Below, piece after piece: positions 42,327 to 50,728 of a stretch of 64,000 nt of DNA. Where the stretch lies: NCBI GenBank assembly GCA_016873275.1, contig VGXO01000003.1, forward strand, positions 60,460 through 124,459, given 5' to 3'. The position numbers and the translations under genes are program-made. The notes beneath the pieces were generated by a model. The model was not told the origin of the DNA. It worked only from the letters and a program-made list of their open reading frames with translations, and ran no database searches. Each line of letters opens with the position of its first letter. The stretch's first letter is position 1. The DNA comes from Phycisphaerae bacterium. GTDB taxonomy: Bacteria; Planctomycetota; Phycisphaerae; Phycisphaerales; SM1A02.

Positions 42327-42713
42327 CTACTCCTCGTCTGACGCTGCCTCTTCCTCTTCCTCCTCCTCTTCCTCCTCCTCGAAGTCGTCCTCGTACTCCT
42401 CGTCGTCCTCTTCCTCCTCTTCCTCCTCCTCTTCCTCCTCGTCTTCCTCCTCCTCGTCTTCCTCTTCTTCTTCTTCCTCCTCGTCCTCTTCCTCCTCCTC
42501 TTCTTCCTCGTCCTCTTCCTCCTCTTCGTCCTCGTCTTCGTCGTCCTCCTCCTCGTCGTCAAAGAACGGGAAGTCGTCCTCCTCCTCCCAGTCATCGCCG
42601 CCGAGGATCGACGGGCGATCGACGCGTGGAGTCAGAAGCGCCCGACCTTCGCCTGCCGCGGCGCCGCGGAGGAGGATCGAGCTTCGGGAGAGCAAGGAGT
42701 CAGCAATCGCCAT
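42327..42713 (-). CDS. Small protein with long Glu/Asp tail
   Basis: A 128-residue frame with a strongly acidic C-terminal part (about 42-128) made of almost only Glu and Asp with rare Phe, Tyr and Ala. It is encoded by imperfect CTCTTCCTC-type repeats on the plus strand. The first 40 residues (SILLRGAAAGEGRALLTPR, then VDRPSILGGDDWEEEDDF) are ordinary. AAGGA (42725-42721) is a well spaced ribosome binding site before the ATG, which supports a real gene over a low-complexity artefact. No known domain; a nucleic-acid mimic, chaperone or calcium-binding role is only a guess. Confidence 0.55.
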   Translation of the reverse strand: MAIADSLLSRSSILLRGAAAGEGRALLTPRVDRPSILGGDDWEEEDDFPFFDDEEEDDEDEDEEEEEDEEEEEEEEDEEEEEEEEDEEEEDEEEEEEEEEEEDDEEYEDDFEEEEEEEEEEEAASDEE

Positions 42714-42804
42714 CGTTCAGTCCTTGAATCGTGGCGACGGAACCGTCGCCGGCGGGGCATGGTTAACCCAGACGCGCACCCTCGTCAACCGCACGAGAAC
42801 TGGT

Positions 42805-45800
42805 TCAAGGAATCGGAATGCCGAGCGACGATCCGGGCGAGGAGAGGATCATCCAGCCGTCGATGATCCGCATCGCGTCGAAGCGGGGACCGACCGTTCG
42901 GACCTCGATCGCCGGGCCCAGCTGCCGCAGTCCGTCGTCGAGCCCGAAGCGGTAGACCACGTAGACGAACTCCGTCCGCGGCGTCCCCGACTCGTCGGTG
43001 ATGGGACCCGCGCCGCGGAAGGAGAGGACCGCGATCGAGTCGCTCGCGAGGTCCGCGAGCAGGTAGTTGCGGTCCTCCGCCACCGCATCCGCGCCGACGA
43101 GACGACCCTCGGCGTCGTAGCGGAGGACCCGGTCCCCGTACAAGACCGATGCCCCGGCGGCATCCTGCCACAACCCGCCGAAGACGGTCAGAGGTCCATC
43201 CGACCGGGGTCCTCCGTACGCCTCGCCGCCGCCGACGGTCCACGCCGCGCCATCGGCGATGCCGCGGGCGCTGAGGCGATCGGCGCCCTCCCGGATCACC
43301 ACGCGGTCCGCGATCAGCCACGCCTCCCAGCTGTTGCGGGTCATCCCGCCGAGGCAGCGCCAGGATGCATCGGCGTCGCCGGTGCCGGCGGTGAGGCTTC
43401 GGACCTCGACCCCCTCGCCGGTTCCCCAGGCAACCTGACCGCGCGGCGAGAGGCGGATCCAGCGCACCCCGCCGTCTCGACCGTCGTCGAGGGTCCATCG
43501 GCGCCTCACCGTGCCCTCCGGATCGATCCACGCCACCATCGGCACGTCCCGCCCGTCGTCGCCTCGACCACGACCCGCGACCACGACGCCGAGCGGTCCG
43601 GACTCGACATGGAACACCATGTCGAGGACCTCGTCGAGCCGCCAGCGCACGCGGCGGCCGTCCTCGAGGTCGAGGGAGATCACGTCGCCGTTGCGGCGGA
43701 CGAGGAGCAGCTGGTCCTCGACCATCGCCGGGATGATCTCCGTCGCCCGCCACGGCGCGGTCTCGCCCGGAATCACCCGCTGTCCGCTCTCGGGGCGGGC
43801 GGCAAGGTCCGGATCGCTCGGCAGCAGCTCGACGAGGGACGGGTTCACCCATCGGACCCGACCGGTCTCGGTCTCGACCCGCATCGCGAGCGGCCGATCC
43901 CGCTCGAGCATCTGCCACATGAGGATGTCCTCGCCGAAGCGGAGGACGATCGGCTGCGAGTCCTCGGTCGGGATCGACCACGCGGTCACGAGGCGACCAT
44001 CCACCTCGCGCTCGAGCGAGAGATCCGATTCGGTCGCGAGCAGCACGGCGTCGCGCGGGACGGCGTGCTCGTCGGCGAAGCGGACGAGCCGACCTTCGAG
44101 CGGCTGGGTCGCCTTGGGCTCCCCGCCGAGCCGACCTCCCCGCGGGAGGCTGCGGGCGGCGCGGCGATTCCAGGCATCCGCCGGCAGCGCGAGGTCCCGC
44201 ACGATGGCGCCGCGCGGATCGACCTCCGCGACGAGCGACGCCGCCTCCTCGATCCAGCCCTCCTCGAGGCAGGTCTCGACCGCCGGACGGAGGAGTTCCG
44301 CGGCGCTGCGGCCGCCCTCGCGGAGACCCTCGAGGAGGACCAGAAGCGCGTCCCTCGGCATCGCCCTCGCCCGCAGCGCGTTGGCGGCGTCGATCCGCGC
44401 GGCGGACGCCTCGGCGGTCAGCGGGAACTCGCGGGCGATCGCGAGCAGCACCTCCGGCGTCGCCGCCTCCGCCCGCGCCCGCTCGAGCCGCAGCGCCGCG
44501 AGCGCCGCCGATGGTCCGAGCACGGTCGCCCCCTCGCGCTCCGCGAGCGAGCGGAGCCGCTCCCTCGCCGCGACCGCCGCGGAGACCTCGCGGTCGTCGA
44601 GGCGAAGCCGCTCGGAGGCGAGCGCCGGGTCGGAGAGGATCCCCTGCCACGCCTCGGACGCCCGGGCGAGGCGATCCTGCGACGCATGCCAGTCGCCGCG
44701 GGTCAGCAGCTCGCGGAGCCGCTGCGAGGGCTCCAGGGCGGTCGCGGCGAGGAGGTCGCGCGCCTCGGTCGCGACCGGATCGCGTCCGCCGGCCGCGCGG
44801 TCGATCTCGAGCAGCCGCGCGAAGAGCTCCTCGCGCTCCCGGCGGTCGCGACCAGCGTCGACGGCGGAGAGCGCATCGCGTGATGCCGCCACCGCGGACT
44901 CGAGGTCGCCGGCGCCGATCGCCAGGTCCACCATCGCCAGGGCCCATTCGGGGTTCCGCGGATCCGCCCGCTGCCGCTCGACCAGCCGCCGCCGCGCCTC
45001 GGTTGGCGGCATCACCGCCGCGACGGCGTCCTTCGAGACGAGCAGGAGCTGCCCGTCGTCGAAGAGCACGTTCGCCGGCTCGTCGATGGGAACCCGCCAG
45101 GTCTCGCTGCCGTCGGCGAGCCGGATGCCCACCACGTCCTCCCGACCGGGCACGAGCAGCACGTCGCCGGCGACCTGCACCCGCCCGCGGATGCCGGCAC
45201 GGTTGGCGACGCCGACCCGATCGACCATCAGCGCCGGATTGGCGGACGCGAAGCTCCAGTGGATGGTGGAGAGCGACGCCGGGTCGATGGCGACCACGTC
45301 GGATCCGACCGCGAGCAGCAGGTCCCGTCCCTCCGCGTCCCGCGCCGCGACGAGGTAGCGGGGCTGCCCGAGCCGCGCCTCGTCGAATCCCGCCCGCTCG
45401 CGGACCTCTCCCGTGTCGGGATCGAGCCGCAGCACGGCGCCTTGGTCCGGGGAGAGCGCGAGGAGGTCGCCGCCAAGGCGCAGGGGCGAGGCGATCTCCC
45501 ACGGCTCGACGCCGAAGCGGGACTCCCGCAGCGGCACCTCGAAGCGCCGCAGCCACGCGACGCCGCCGTCGGACGCATCGACGCTCGCGATCACGCCCGT
45601 CGAGGAGCCGACGAGGACGCGACCCTCGTCGAGCACCGGCGAGGAGTAGGGCCGGAGCCCGCCGAGCCGGATGCCGCCGCAGGAGGCGAGCCGCGTGATC
45701 CACCGAAGCGAGCCGTCCTCGAGGTCGAGGCTCGCGAGGTAGTCCACGCTCTCGAGGCGGTTGGTGACGCGTCGTGCCAGGACGAACACCGCGCCGCCGT

Positions 45801-46962
45801 CGATGACCGCGGCGCCGTAGGGAAAGATCGCCTCGCTTCCCGACTCCGCGTCGCCGAGCCGATCCGCCGTCGCCTCCGCCAGGCTCGTCGCCCAGCGCAT
45901 GCGACCGGATCCCGCGTCGAGGCAGATCACCCTCGCGCTCCCGGTGCGGGTGGTCGCCAGCCCGTGTCCGGCGAGGGTGACCGCGGCGCCGTCGCGCACC
46001 GTCACGATCGAGGGATCGCCCACCGCGCCGAGGTTCTCGACGTCGCCGACCTCGAGGGGCGTCCGCCAGCGCTCGCGGCGGCTCAGCCGGTCGAGGGCGA
46101 CCGCGACGTGCCCCTCGTTGAGGTAGATCGTCTCGTCGTCGGCGGAGGGAAGGCTGACGAGGAGGCTTCCGTCGTCGGCGAGCCGCTCCGCGGTGCGCGG
46201 CACGAGGCGACCAAGCTGCTGCACGTCGCGGAACGCCCGCCGGAAGGCGGACTCCTCGAGCGGACGCGACCAGATCACCTCCCAGCGGCCGTCGGTCCGA
46301 GGCGCGTCGCCGCTGCCCGAGAAGGAGTCGCGGGCGGCGCTCGCCGCAGGCGGCGGCTCGGGGAGCGCGCCGATCTCGAGACCGGCGACCCACGACGCGA
46401 GGAGGCGAAGCGACCGCTCGCGATCGGCGGCTCGACCGGCGAGGTCGGGATGCCCCGCGATCCGGTCGAGCCGACGGAGCGACCGCTCCCCGAGACCTCG
46501 CTCGGCGTCGAGCTGCGCGAGCCGAAGCGCCGCCTCCAGCCCCGCCGGCGTCCAGAGCCGGGTCCGGAAGACCACCTCGAGGTCGCCCTCGTCGAGCATC
46601 CCCTGCGCGGCGGCGGACTCCCGCTCGCGGAACCTCGCCGCGAGGTCCGGTTGGTCCCGAAGCGCCCTCTCGACCTCCTCGCGCACCGAGCGGAAGAGAT
46701 CGCCGTCGCCGCCCCGCGCCGGCACGAGCCGTTCCCCGAACTCGTCGAGCAGCCGCGCCGCGATCCTCGCCGACTCGGCGAGGTTGTCCGCGCGGTGCTC
46801 GAGCATGCGCTCGCAGAGCTGCGACGCGGTCGGCGAGTCGTCGACCATGACCGCGACCGACTCCTGCGCCGCCGCCGGCAGGGCTCCCGCCCACGCCAGA
46901 CCGACGGTGAGCAGCGTCGAAACGAGGACGCCCGGTGGTGGTCGCCGCGGCAGCGATCTCAT
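42805..46962 (-). CDS. Giant secreted PQQ-like beta-propeller protein
   Basis: A 1385-residue exported protein. The ATG at 46962 follows two codons after GTG alternatives; the signal peptide is LVSTLLTVGLAWAGALPAAA. Residues about 40-190 are helical, TPR-like (LRLAQLDAERGLGERSLRRL). The next part contains PQQ-type propeller blades: DETIYLNEGHVAVALDRLSR, GSARVICLDAGSGRMRW, LASLDLEDGSLRWITRL and GVIASVDASDGGVAWLRRF. A middle helical block with EQ/Arg-rich repeats (about 640-940) and a second propeller (about 1010-1385: RRNGDVISLDLEDGRRVRW, VMVAWIDPEGTVRRRW-like blades) follow. There are no obvious catalytic residues and no neighbours that fix its function. It is divergent from the LEA14-like lipoprotein. 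Confidence 0.85.
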   Translation of the reverse strand: MRSLPRRPPPGVLVSTLLTVGLAWAGALPAAAQESVAVMVDDSPTASQLCERMLEHRADNLAESARIAARLLDEFGERLVPARGGDGDLFRSVREEVERALRDQPDLAARFRERESAAAQGMLDEGDLEVVFRTRLWTPAGLEAALRLAQLDAERGLGERSLRRLDRIAGHPDLAGRAADRERSLRLLASWVAGLEIGALPEPPPAASAARDSFSGSGDAPRTDGRWEVIWSRPLEESAFRRAFRDVQQLGRLVPRTAERLADDGSLLVSLPSADDETIYLNEGHVAVALDRLSRRERWRTPLEVGDVENLGAVGDPSIVTVRDGAAVTLAGHGLATTRTGSARVICLDAGSGRMRWATSLAEATADRLGDAESGSEAIFPYGAAVIDGGAVFVLARRVTNRLESVDYLASLDLEDGSLRWITRLASCGGIRLGGLRPYSSPVLDEGRVLVGSSTGVIASVDASDGGVAWLRRFEVPLRESRFGVEPWEIASPLRLGGDLLALSPDQGAVLRLDPDTGEVRERAGFDEARLGQPRYLVAARDAEGRDLLLAVGSDVVAIDPASLSTIHWSFASANPALMVDRVGVANRAGIRGRVQVAGDVLLVPGREDVVGIRLADGSETWRVPIDEPANVLFDDGQLLLVSKDAVAAVMPPTEARRRLVERQRADPRNPEWALAMVDLAIGAGDLESAVAASRDALSAVDAGRDRREREELFARLLEIDRAAGGRDPVATEARDLLAATALEPSQRLRELLTRGDWHASQDRLARASEAWQGILSDPALASERLRLDDREVSAAVAARERLRSLAEREGATVLGPSAALAALRLERARAEAATPEVLLAIAREFPLTAEASAARIDAANALRARAMPRDALLVLLEGLREGGRSAAELLRPAVETCLEEGWIEEAASLVAEVDPRGAIVRDLALPADAWNRRAARSLPRGGRLGGEPKATQPLEGRLVRFADEHAVPRDAVLLATESDLSLEREVDGRLVTAWSIPTEDSQPIVLRFGEDILMWQMLERDRPLAMRVETETGRVRWVNPSLVELLPSDPDLAARPESGQRVIPGETAPWRATEIIPAMVEDQLLLVRRNGDVISLDLEDGRRVRWRLDEVLDMVFHVESGPLGVVVAGRGRGDDGRDVPMVAWIDPEGTVRRRWTLDDGRDGGVRWIRLSPRGQVAWGTGEGVEVRSLTAGTGDADASWRCLGGMTRNSWEAWLIADRVVIREGADRLSARGIADGAAWTVGGGEAYGGPRSDGPLTVFGGLWQDAAGASVLYGDRVLRYDAEGRLVGADAVAEDRNYLLADLASDSIAVLSFRGAGPITDESGTPRTEFVYVVYRFGLDDGLRQLGPAIEVRTVGPRFDAMRIIDGWMILSSPGSSLGIPIP

Positions 46963-47102
46963 CACCCGAATGATCGGTCGGATCGCGGTCGGACTCGGTC
47001 GCACGTGCGGGATCCTCGTCGATCCGCGGTCGCCGCCGGCGGCCGACCCGCGGTGGTCCATCGCCGCGGCGCACGACCGCCGATCGGATCACCGGGCGGC
47101 GG

Positions 47103-47114
47103 TAGAGTAGCGGC
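47103..47114 (+). promoter_or_regulatory. -10 box of the LEA14-like lipoprotein gene (leaderless)
   Basis: TAGAGT at 47103-47108, 6 bases before the GTG at 47115. Start codon is GTG, and no ribosome binding site is seen. Confidence 0.45.
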
Positions 47115-47675
47115 GTGCCCCGCAGGATCCGGACAGTTCCGAGAAGCATCGCAATCGCGCTCGCCGCAGTCCTGCCCGCGGCATGCGACAGCCTCACGCC
47201 CGCGCCCTTCGTCGCGGTCGAGGACCTCACCCTGCGCCGCGTGGGACCCGACGCCGCCGAGGCGGAGGTGCGGGTCCGCATCACGGATCGCACCGGCGCG
47301 ACGGTGGTGCTCGACGACTTCCGCTACTCCTTGCTCGTGGATGGCCGCACCGTCTTCACCGGTCGCTGGGCGGCGCTCGCCGCAGTGCCTCCCGAGGAGC
47401 CGATGGTGCGGACGCTGCCGGTGGTGATCCCGCTCTCGCTCCTGCCGGCGACGACCGAGCCTCCCGCCGCAGGATCCGGTCGCCCCTTCGCGTGGTCGAT
47501 CACCGGATCGCTTGGCTGGGAGGATCCCAACCGCCTCGCGAAGATCCTGCTCGACCTTGGATTTCCCAATCCGAGGACGAACTTCGCGGGTCGAGGCGAG
47601 CAGCTGATCGACGCCACCATCGCGGCGCCGACGACGTCCGAGAGTCCCGCCGCGGCGACCTCCGCGTCGCCCTGA
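47115..47675 (+). CDS. LEA14-like (WHy domain) lipoprotein
   Basis: A 186-residue lipoprotein with lipobox LPAAC (Cys24). The rest resembles the LEA14/WHy fold: VEDLTLRRVGPDAAEAEVRV, then VLDDFRYSLLVDGRTVFTGR, and VRTLPVVIPLSLL, the pattern of hydrophobic strands joined by GxxV turns seen in water-stress proteins. The GTG at 47115 lies 6 bases after a TAGAGT box. It is followed by the pilT operon after 129 bases; whether it is co-transcribed is unclear. The family has bacterial and archaeal members with unknown detailed function. Confidence 0.65.
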   Translation: MPRRIRTVPRSIAIALAAVLPAACDSLTPAPFVAVEDLTLRRVGPDAAEAEVRVRITDRTGATVVLDDFRYSLLVDGRTVFTGRWAALAAVPPEEPMVRTLPVVIPLSLLPATTEPPAAGSGRPFAWSITGSLGWEDPNRLAKILLDLGFPNPRTNFAGRGEQLIDATIAAPTTSESPAAATSASP

Positions 47676-47804
47676 ACCGGACCCGACGACCGCGACAGAG
47701 ACGCCCGGGCGGAACGACCGGAAACCGCAAGGTCCGGTCAATGCCGTGCCCTCGTCGGTCGATCTCGCCCGTGGAGGGAGCACGCCCACCGTCGGGGACG
47801 GACC

Positions 47805-48863
47805 ATGCAGCTTCACGAGATCCTTCGCCACGCCCACGAGCACGACGCCTCGGACATCCATCTGGTGCCCGGGCATCCGCCCATGATGCGGGTGCACACC
47901 GTGATGGTCCCGATGGACTCGTTCCCTCGCCTCACCACCGAGTCGACCCGGCGGGCGTTCGAGCAGATCACCAGTCCCTCGCAGCAGCAGTCCTTCGACC
48001 GCGACCTCGACCTCGACTTCTCCCACTCGGTGCCGGGACTGCGCCGCTACCGCATCAACGCCCACCTCCAGCGCGGCGGGCTCGCGATGGCGCTGCGGTC
48101 GATCCGGACCTCGGTGCCGCCGATGGAGTCGCTCGGGCTACCGGAGGTGATCGATCACCTCGTGGACCTCCCGCGCGGTCTCGTGCTCGTCACCGGCGAC
48201 ACCGGCTCCGGCAAGTCCACCACGCTCGCCGCCATGATCGACGCGATGAACCGCCGGCAGCGGAAGCACGTCATCACGCTCGAGGATCCCGTCGAGTACC
48301 TCTTCTCCTCCGACCTCTGCCTGATCGAGCAGCGCGAGCTCGGCGCCGACATGCCGACCTTCTCCTCGGGCATGCGGCACGCGCTGCGGCAGGACCCCGA
48401 CGTGATCCTCGTCGGCGAGATGCGCGACCTCGAGACCGCGGCGCTGGCGATCTCCGCCGCCGAGACCGGTCACCTCGTGCTCTCGACGCTGCACACCTCC
48501 AGCGCCGCCCAGACGGTCGAGCGGATCATCGACATGTATCCCTCCGGTCAGCAGGCGCAGATCCGGGCGATGCTCGCCAACACCCTCGAGGCGGTGATCT
48601 CGCAGACGCTCTTCGCCCGCATCGACCGACCCGGCATGGTCCCGGCGGTCGAGGTCCTGCTCTGCACGCCCGCGGTGCGGAACCTCATCCGCGAGAACCG
48701 CACCTTCGAGATCCCCAACGTCATCGAGACGAGCCGCGCCCGCGGCATGAACAGCCTCGACTCGGCGATCACCGAGCTCTACTTCAACGGGCTCATCAGC
48801 CGCGAGGACGCCCTGCAGCAGGCGACCCATCCCGACAAGCTCCAGCGGCAGCTCGCCGCCTGA
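47805..48863 (+). CDS. pilT: Twitching motility ATPase PilT
   Basis: PilT powers pilus retraction. The 352-residue product starts LHEILRHAHEHDASDIHLVP (ASDxH is the signature), with the N-terminal PAS-like domain, Walker A GDTGSGKSTTLA (about 130), Asp box LEDPVEYLFSSDLCLIEQRE, Walker B VILVGEMRDLETA (about 199) and the diagnostic AVRNLIRE (about 288) that distinguishes PilT from assembly ATPases. ATG at 47805 after GGGGAC. The gene opens a cluster with a PilC-type platform protein and pseudopilins, but no assembly ATPase (PilB) is present. Confidence 0.92.
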   Translation: MQLHEILRHAHEHDASDIHLVPGHPPMMRVHTVMVPMDSFPRLTTESTRRAFEQITSPSQQQSFDRDLDLDFSHSVPGLRRYRINAHLQRGGLAMALRSIRTSVPPMESLGLPEVIDHLVDLPRGLVLVTGDTGSGKSTTLAAMIDAMNRRQRKHVITLEDPVEYLFSSDLCLIEQRELGADMPTFSSGMRHALRQDPDVILVGEMRDLETAALAISAAETGHLVLSTLHTSSAAQTVERIIDMYPSGQQAQIRAMLANTLEAVISQTLFARIDRPGMVPAVEVLLCTPAVRNLIRENRTFEIPNVIETSRARGMNSLDSAITELYFNGLISREDALQQATHPDKLQRQLAA

Positions 48864-48890
48864 TCCCGTCCGCGCGGAGACCTCCGACCC

Positions 48891-50117
48891 ATGCCGCAGT
48901 ACCGCTACCAGGTCCGAAGCGCCAACGGGGCTCCCTCCTCGGGGCTGCTCTCCGCGGAGACCGCCTCCGCGGCCGCCGCGATCCTCCGCGAGCAGGGGCT
49001 GCACGTGCTCCAGCTGGCGCCCGCCGGTCCCGGCGCGATGCGCCTCGGCGGGCTCGTCGAGCGCCTGAACGTCTCGACCGGACCCGGTCTCAAGGAGGTC
49101 CTCGACTTCACCACGCAGCTCGCGGTGATGACCCGCGCCGGGATCGGCATCCGCCAGGCGCTCGAGGGCATCGCCGAGCAGGTCGAGCACCCCCGCTTCA
49201 AGCGGATCCTCCACGAGATCCGCATGGACGTGGAGGCGGGCAAGCAGTTCTCCGAGGCGATCGCGCGGTACCCGAAGCTCTTCAGCCCGCTCTACGTGAG
49301 CATGGTCCGGGCGTCGGAGATGTCCGGCTCCTTCGCGAAGATGCTCGACCGCATCGCCGCCTACCTCGCCCAGGAGGTCGAGACGCGGCGGATGGTCATC
49401 GGGGCGAGCATCTATCCAGGGCTCATCGCCGCCATGGCGGTGTCGGTGACGGTGTTCCTGCTCACCTTCGTGCTGCCGCGCTTCGCCGCGGTGTTCGCCG
49501 GACGCGAGGACGCCCTGCCGGCGCCGACGAAGTTCCTGATGGGACTCTCCTCGTTCATGGTCGAGTGGTGGTGGGCGATCCTCGCGGTCGCCGCCGCCGG
49601 GATCGTCGGACTGCTCGTCGGGCTCCGCACCCCGACCGGCCGGGGACTCTTCGACCTCTTCAAGCTCCGCTGCCCGCTGGTGAACCGCATGTTCCGGGCG
49701 CTCTACATCAGCCGCAGCCTCCACACGATGGGCGAGCTCCTCAACGCGGGCGTGCCGGTCCTCGACACCATCGCGATCACCGGCGACATCTCCGGCAACA
49801 CCCTCTACCGCCGCATGTGGCGCGGGGTCTACGGCGCGGTCAAGCAAGGCCGGAAGATCCAGAGCCAGCTCGTCAAGAGTCCGCTGCTCCCCAAGCCCGT
49901 CGTGCAGATGATCGCCGCGGGCGAGGAGTCGGGAAAGCTCGGCGAGGTGCTGCAGGAGGTCTCCTCGTACTACCACCGCGTGCTGCGCGACGCGATCAAG
50001 ACCGTCACCGGCATGATCGAGCCGCTCATGATCGTGCTCATGGGCTCCTGCGTCGGCTTCATCGCGATGGCGATCATCCTGCCCATCTTCAAGATGAGCA
50101 GCCTCGTCACGAACTGA
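48891..50117 (+). CDS. PilC/GspF-family inner-membrane platform protein
   Basis: A second GspF/PilC paralogue of 408 residues. It opens with YRYQVRSANGAPSSGLLSAE, has two T2SSF domains (VLDFTTQLAVMTRAGIGIRQ and RALYISRSLHTMGELLNAGVP) and membrane segments around 175-200, 220-245 and 375-400. It differs from the GspF at 29.4 kb and is paired with PilT here. It likely forms the platform of a retractable type IV-like pilus or a second pseudopilus. A hairpin (50118-50138) follows it directly. Confidence 0.9.
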   Translation: MPQYRYQVRSANGAPSSGLLSAETASAAAAILREQGLHVLQLAPAGPGAMRLGGLVERLNVSTGPGLKEVLDFTTQLAVMTRAGIGIRQALEGIAEQVEHPRFKRILHEIRMDVEAGKQFSEAIARYPKLFSPLYVSMVRASEMSGSFAKMLDRIAAYLAQEVETRRMVIGASIYPGLIAAMAVSVTVFLLTFVLPRFAAVFAGREDALPAPTKFLMGLSSFMVEWWWAILAVAAAGIVGLLVGLRTPTGRGLFDLFKLRCPLVNRMFRALYISRSLHTMGELLNAGVPVLDTIAITGDISGNTLYRRMWRGVYGAVKQGRKIQSQLVKSPLLPKPVVQMIAAGEESGKLGEVLQEVSSYYHRVLRDAIKTVTGMIEPLMIVLMGSCVGFIAMAIILPIFKMSSLVTN

Positions 50118-50138
50118 CCGGCGCCCGAGGGGCGCCGG
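50118..50138 (+). other. Hairpin between pilC-like and prepilin genes
   Basis: An 8-bp inverted repeat CCGGCGCC (50118-50125), loop CGAGG, GGCGCCGG (50131-50138), directly before the GGGGAGGA ribosome binding site of the prepilin gene. It has no T-tract. It may modulate translation or protect the mRNA. Confidence 0.45.
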
Positions 50139-50149
50139 GGAGGAACGGC

Positions 50150-50728
50150 ATGGCTCCCCTCACCCGCCCCGCGCGGGGCTTCACCCTGATCGAGACCGCC
50201 CTGGCGATCGTCGTCATCGGCGTCGGGGTGCTCGCGCTGCTCGCCGCGCAGGTCGCGTTCCATCAGCAGAATCGCTGGTCCACCCACGCGAGCCGCGCGA
50301 TGTGGCTCGCGAACGAGATCCGCGAGGGCATGATGGGGCTTCCGCGCCACGACCCGGTGACGGGTCGCGACGCCGTGGATCGCGCGGACCCCGAGACGGG
50401 CCTCGACCAGCAGACCGGCGAGCCGCTCTGGGGACCGGAGGAGAACGAGTTCTCCCCGCAGGACTGGGACGATCTCGACGACTTCGACGGGGCGATCCTC
50501 TCGGGACCGCTGGGCACCGGTCCGATGGATGCCTCCCGCCGCGTGATCGCCGGACTCGGCGAGTGGATCCAGCGCGTCCAGGTCTTCCACGTCGAGCCGT
50601 TCGACCTCAACCAGCCCGCGGGCTACTTCTCGACCGACCTCGTGCAGGTGGAGGTGACGATCCTCCACCAGCCGGAGGGCGCCGCCGAACCCGTGGAGCT
50701 CACCCGCCTCCGGTGGCTCGCCCCATGA
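50150..50728 (+). CDS. Prepilin-like protein with GFTLIE leader
   Basis: A 192-residue pseudopilin with leader ARGFTLIETALAIVVIGVGV (Glu+5, then Thr). GGGGAGGA lies upstream. After the helix the body has acidic loops (WGPEENEFSPQDWDDLDDFD) and no Cys. It resembles PilV/GspI-type minor pilins: VARF-like VLALLAAQVAFHQQNRW in the helix and a C-terminal VEVTILHQPEG. It is the first of three overlapping genes that look like a minor pilin set. Confidence 0.75.
   Translation: MAPLTRPARGFTLIETALAIVVIGVGVLALLAAQVAFHQQNRWSTHASRAMWLANEIREGMMGLPRHDPVTGRDAVDRADPETGLDQQTGEPLWGPEENEFSPQDWDDLDDFDGAILSGPLGTGPMDASRRVIAGLGEWIQRVQVFHVEPFDLNQPAGYFSTDLVQVEVTILHQPEGAAEPVELTRLRWLAP

Noticed and set aside
42724..47427. 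Two long plus-strand frames (over 700 residues each) inside the giant propeller gene
   Set aside because: They lie antisense to a protein with clear propeller motifs and a signal peptide; their translations are Arg/Ala/Asp-rich without motifs, as expected for GC-rich antisense frames.
47676..47804. c-di-GMP riboswitch before pilT, suggested by GAAACCGCAAGG
   Set aside because: The second conserved domain and the expected pairing are absent; a few bases alone do not support it.
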